Of a stretch of 64,000 nt of DNA, positions 62,013 to 64,000 are shown one piece after another. A program made the position numbers and the translations under genes. Under the pieces are notes generated by a model, which ran no database searches, was not told the origin of the DNA, and worked only from the letters and a program-made list of their open reading frames with translations. The stretch comes from Massilia sp. H-1. GTDB taxonomy: Bacteria; Pseudomonadota; Gammaproteobacteria; Burkholderiales; Burkholderiaceae_D. Location: the NCBI GenBank assembly GCA_024703915.1, contig CP087969.1, positions 2,418,001 through 2,482,000 of the forward strand. The letters are read 5' to 3'. Every line of letters starts with the position of its first letter. Within the stretch, counting starts at the first letter, position 1.

Positions 62013-64000
62013 TCACACCTTGAACATCGACACGGTTTGCTGCAAGCCCATGCGCGCTGCTGTTCAAGCCGTCGGTGGAGCGGGCGATGCTGTCGCAGGC
62101 GGCGGCCGACTTCTCGGTCTCCTCTGCGATGTAGGCGATCGCGGCCGACACTTCGCGCGCCGTCACCAGCTGCTCGTTGGTGGCGTTGGAGATGTCGGAA
62201 ATGGCTTGCGTGGTCTTGGCCACGCTTACCACGATCTTGTCGAACGCTTCGCTGGCCTGGCGCGAAATGTCGCTGCCGACCGAGACCCGCTTGACCGACT
62301 CGTTGATCAGCTTCGAGATTTCCTTGGTCGCCTGCGAGGAGCGTTCGGCCAGCTTGCGCACCTCGTCGGCCACGACCGAGAAACCGAGGCCGTGTTCGCC
62401 CGCGCGCCGCTTCGATGGCCGCGTTGAAGGCCAGCATATTGGTCTGGCTGGCGATCTCGCTGATCACCTTGACGATTTCGCCGATGTCCTCGGACGAACG
62501 GTTGATCAGCTCCATCGCCTCGATCGACTTGGCGACCGCCTTGGCGCCCAGCTGCGCTTCGTCCTGGGTGGCCTTGGCCAGCTGGTCGGCGCTGCGGCTG
62601 TTGCTTATGATCGAATTGATCGACGAGGTCAGGCCGTCGATCGACGCATTCATCTGTTCGACGGTGGCGCCCAGCGCCTGGGCGCCGGAAGCGACGCCGT
62701 TGGAGCGCTCGGCGATCACGCGCGAGGAGTCCGACAGGCCGCCCGCCGCCTCGACCACGTTGCCGATCACGGAACGCAGGTCGGTAATCATCTTGAGCAC
62801 GCCATGCCTACCAGCTGGTCGATCGGATCCTGGCTTAGCCACGTTGATCTGGCAGGTCAGATCGCCATGCGCCACTGCGCGCGACCGAGATCGAGCAGGC
62901 GCGTGACCTTCTCGCTGTCGCTGGCGGCGCGCGCCGCGACGCGCTCTCTTCGAGCCGCACCTGTTCGGTGATGTCGACCGCGAACTTGACGACCTTGTAC
63001 GGTTTGCCGTTCACATCGAGGATCGGGTTGTAGGTAGCCTGCAGCCAGACCGCCTTGCCGTTGTTGCCGATGCGGCGATAGCGGCCGCTGTCGAATTCGC
63101 CGCGGTTGAGCTTTTGCCAGAACTTGCGGTATTCGGCGCTGGCCGCATAGTCGTCCTCGCAGAACACGCGGTGATGCTCGCCGCGGATTTCATCGAGTTC
63201 GTAGCCGACCACGGCCAGGAAGTTCTCATTGGCGTCGAGCACATGGCCGCTCATGTCGAATTCGATCATGGCCTGCGCCTTGCTCATGGCGTTGACCTTG
63301 CCCTCGTATTCGGCATTGCGCACCTTGAGCGCGGTGACGTCGGTGGCGTACTTGACGACCTTGAACGGCTAGGCCCTGGGCGTCGAAAATCGGATTGTAG
63401 GAGGCATTGAGCCAGATCTCGCGCCCGCCCTTGGCAAAGCGCTTGTACTCGCCGGTGTCGTAACTGCCTTCGCCGAGCTTGCGCCAGAATTCGCGGTAGG
63501 CGTCGGTGGCCGCATAGGCCGGATCGCAGAACATGCGGTGGTGCTTGCCCAGCACTTCGGACTGCTCGAAGCCGGTCGTGGCCAGGAAGTTGTCATTGAC
63601 CGAGAGGATGGTGCCGTCCAGCGAAAACTCGATCACGGCCTGCGACTTCGAGATCGCCTTGATCTTGCCGTCCGATTCCGCGTTGGCCTGCTTCTGGGCC
63701 GTGATGTCGGTCGCGAACTTGATCACGCGCGCGGCTTGCCGTCCTCGCCCAGCACCGGATTGTAGGATGCATTGATCCAGACATCCTTGCCGTTCTTGTG
63801 CACGCGGCGGTAGTCGCCGCGGTCGAATTCGCCGTGGGCCAGGCGCGCCCAGAACTGCTTGTACTCGGCGCTGGCGGTGTAGACGGGATCGCAGAACATG
63901 GCGTGGTGCTGGCCGCGCACCTCATCGAGCGTGTAGCCTAGCGTGGCCAGAAAATTCTCGTTGGCGTCGATGACGGTGCCGTCGAGTTCAAATTCGATGA
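62013..64000 (-). CDS. Methyl-accepting chemotaxis protein with tandem PAS domains (partial)
   Basis: The 5' end is outside the window. At least three PAS domains with PAC motifs are seen: [24 protein letters not shown], [20 protein letters not shown] and [20 protein letters not shown], each about 120 residues and followed by W(L/I)NASYNPI-type strands. Then comes a HAMP-like linker ([20 protein letters not shown]) and the signalling domain with the hairpin tip [20 protein letters not shown]. It ends QTVSMFKV with TGA at 62013-62015. No transmembrane helix is visible in this part, so it may be a soluble receptor. Breaks near 63735, 63370, 62940, 62830 (GCTTAGC), 62805 and 62405. Confidence 0.92.

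Overview
The window looks like chromosomal DNA of a high-GC betaproteobacterium of the Oxalobacteraceae (Massilia/Duganella/Telluria type). The evidence is the gene order tRNA-Tyr, tRNA-Gly, tRNA-Thr, tuf, tRNA-Trp, secE, nusG, rplK, rplA, rplJ, rplL, rpoB, rpoC, an RpoC of about 1414 residues, two PEP-CTERM proteins, an HD-GYP response regulator and a rich chemotaxis gene set. The placement is from recalled family features and was not searched.

Reading the genes requires one correction. Most long genes, including essential ones (rpoB, rpoC, rplA, rplK, rplL, nusG, secE, tuf), are broken by small indels that cannot be real in a living cell. They follow a pattern. The commonest is GCTTAAGC, GCTTAGC or GCTAAGC where protein conservation demands GCCGGC (usually an Ala-Gly codon pair). 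Two further recurrent changes are CTGAAG to CTGGAAG and TCGAA to TCAGAA. I read these as consensus errors at specific motifs, possibly caused by base modification. I therefore give one full-length gene where conservation bridges the break and do not call pseudogenes.

Layout. 1-5.2 kb: secreted and membrane proteins (end of a peptidase-like membrane protein, a solute-binding protein, an M28 peptidase, a small secreted protein, Cu/Zn superoxide dismutase, a CPBP protease). 5.2-5.8 kb: little coding. 5.8-13.1 kb: S41 peptidase, SGNH hydrolase, small membrane and secreted proteins, a PEP-CTERM protein, and an AcpH-like phosphodiesterase. 13.2-14.2 kb: a second PEP-CTERM gene lying between intact rpoC and a decayed copy of the rpoC 3' end with its terminator. 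14.2-28.3 kb: the transcription/translation block on the minus strand. 28.5-35.2 kb: signalling genes (HDOD-GAF, REC-TPR, REC-DUF3369-HD-GYP, CheW) and a J-domain protein. 35.4-40 kb: a NEAH-motif secreted protein, a MidA-like methyltransferase, and a pteridine-reductase-like SDR with folB and ttcA. 40-43.4 kb: two beta-barrel proteins and an M14 peptidase. 43.5-52.9 kb: MAPEG protein, a translationally coupled M48 peptidase operon, an ABC exporter-type operon, and small proteins. 52.9-58.3 kb: aromatic amino acid catabolism (fused indolepyruvate oxidoreductase, hppD) with a divergent Lrp/AsnC regulator. 58.4-64 kb: a GNAT enzyme and a chemosensory operon (PAS-repeat chemoreceptor, cheR, cheD, a protein with three CheW domains).

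No phage, insertion sequence, CRISPR array or clear defence system was seen. The most distinctive observations are the GCCGGC error signature and the partial rpoC duplication around a PEP-CTERM gene.
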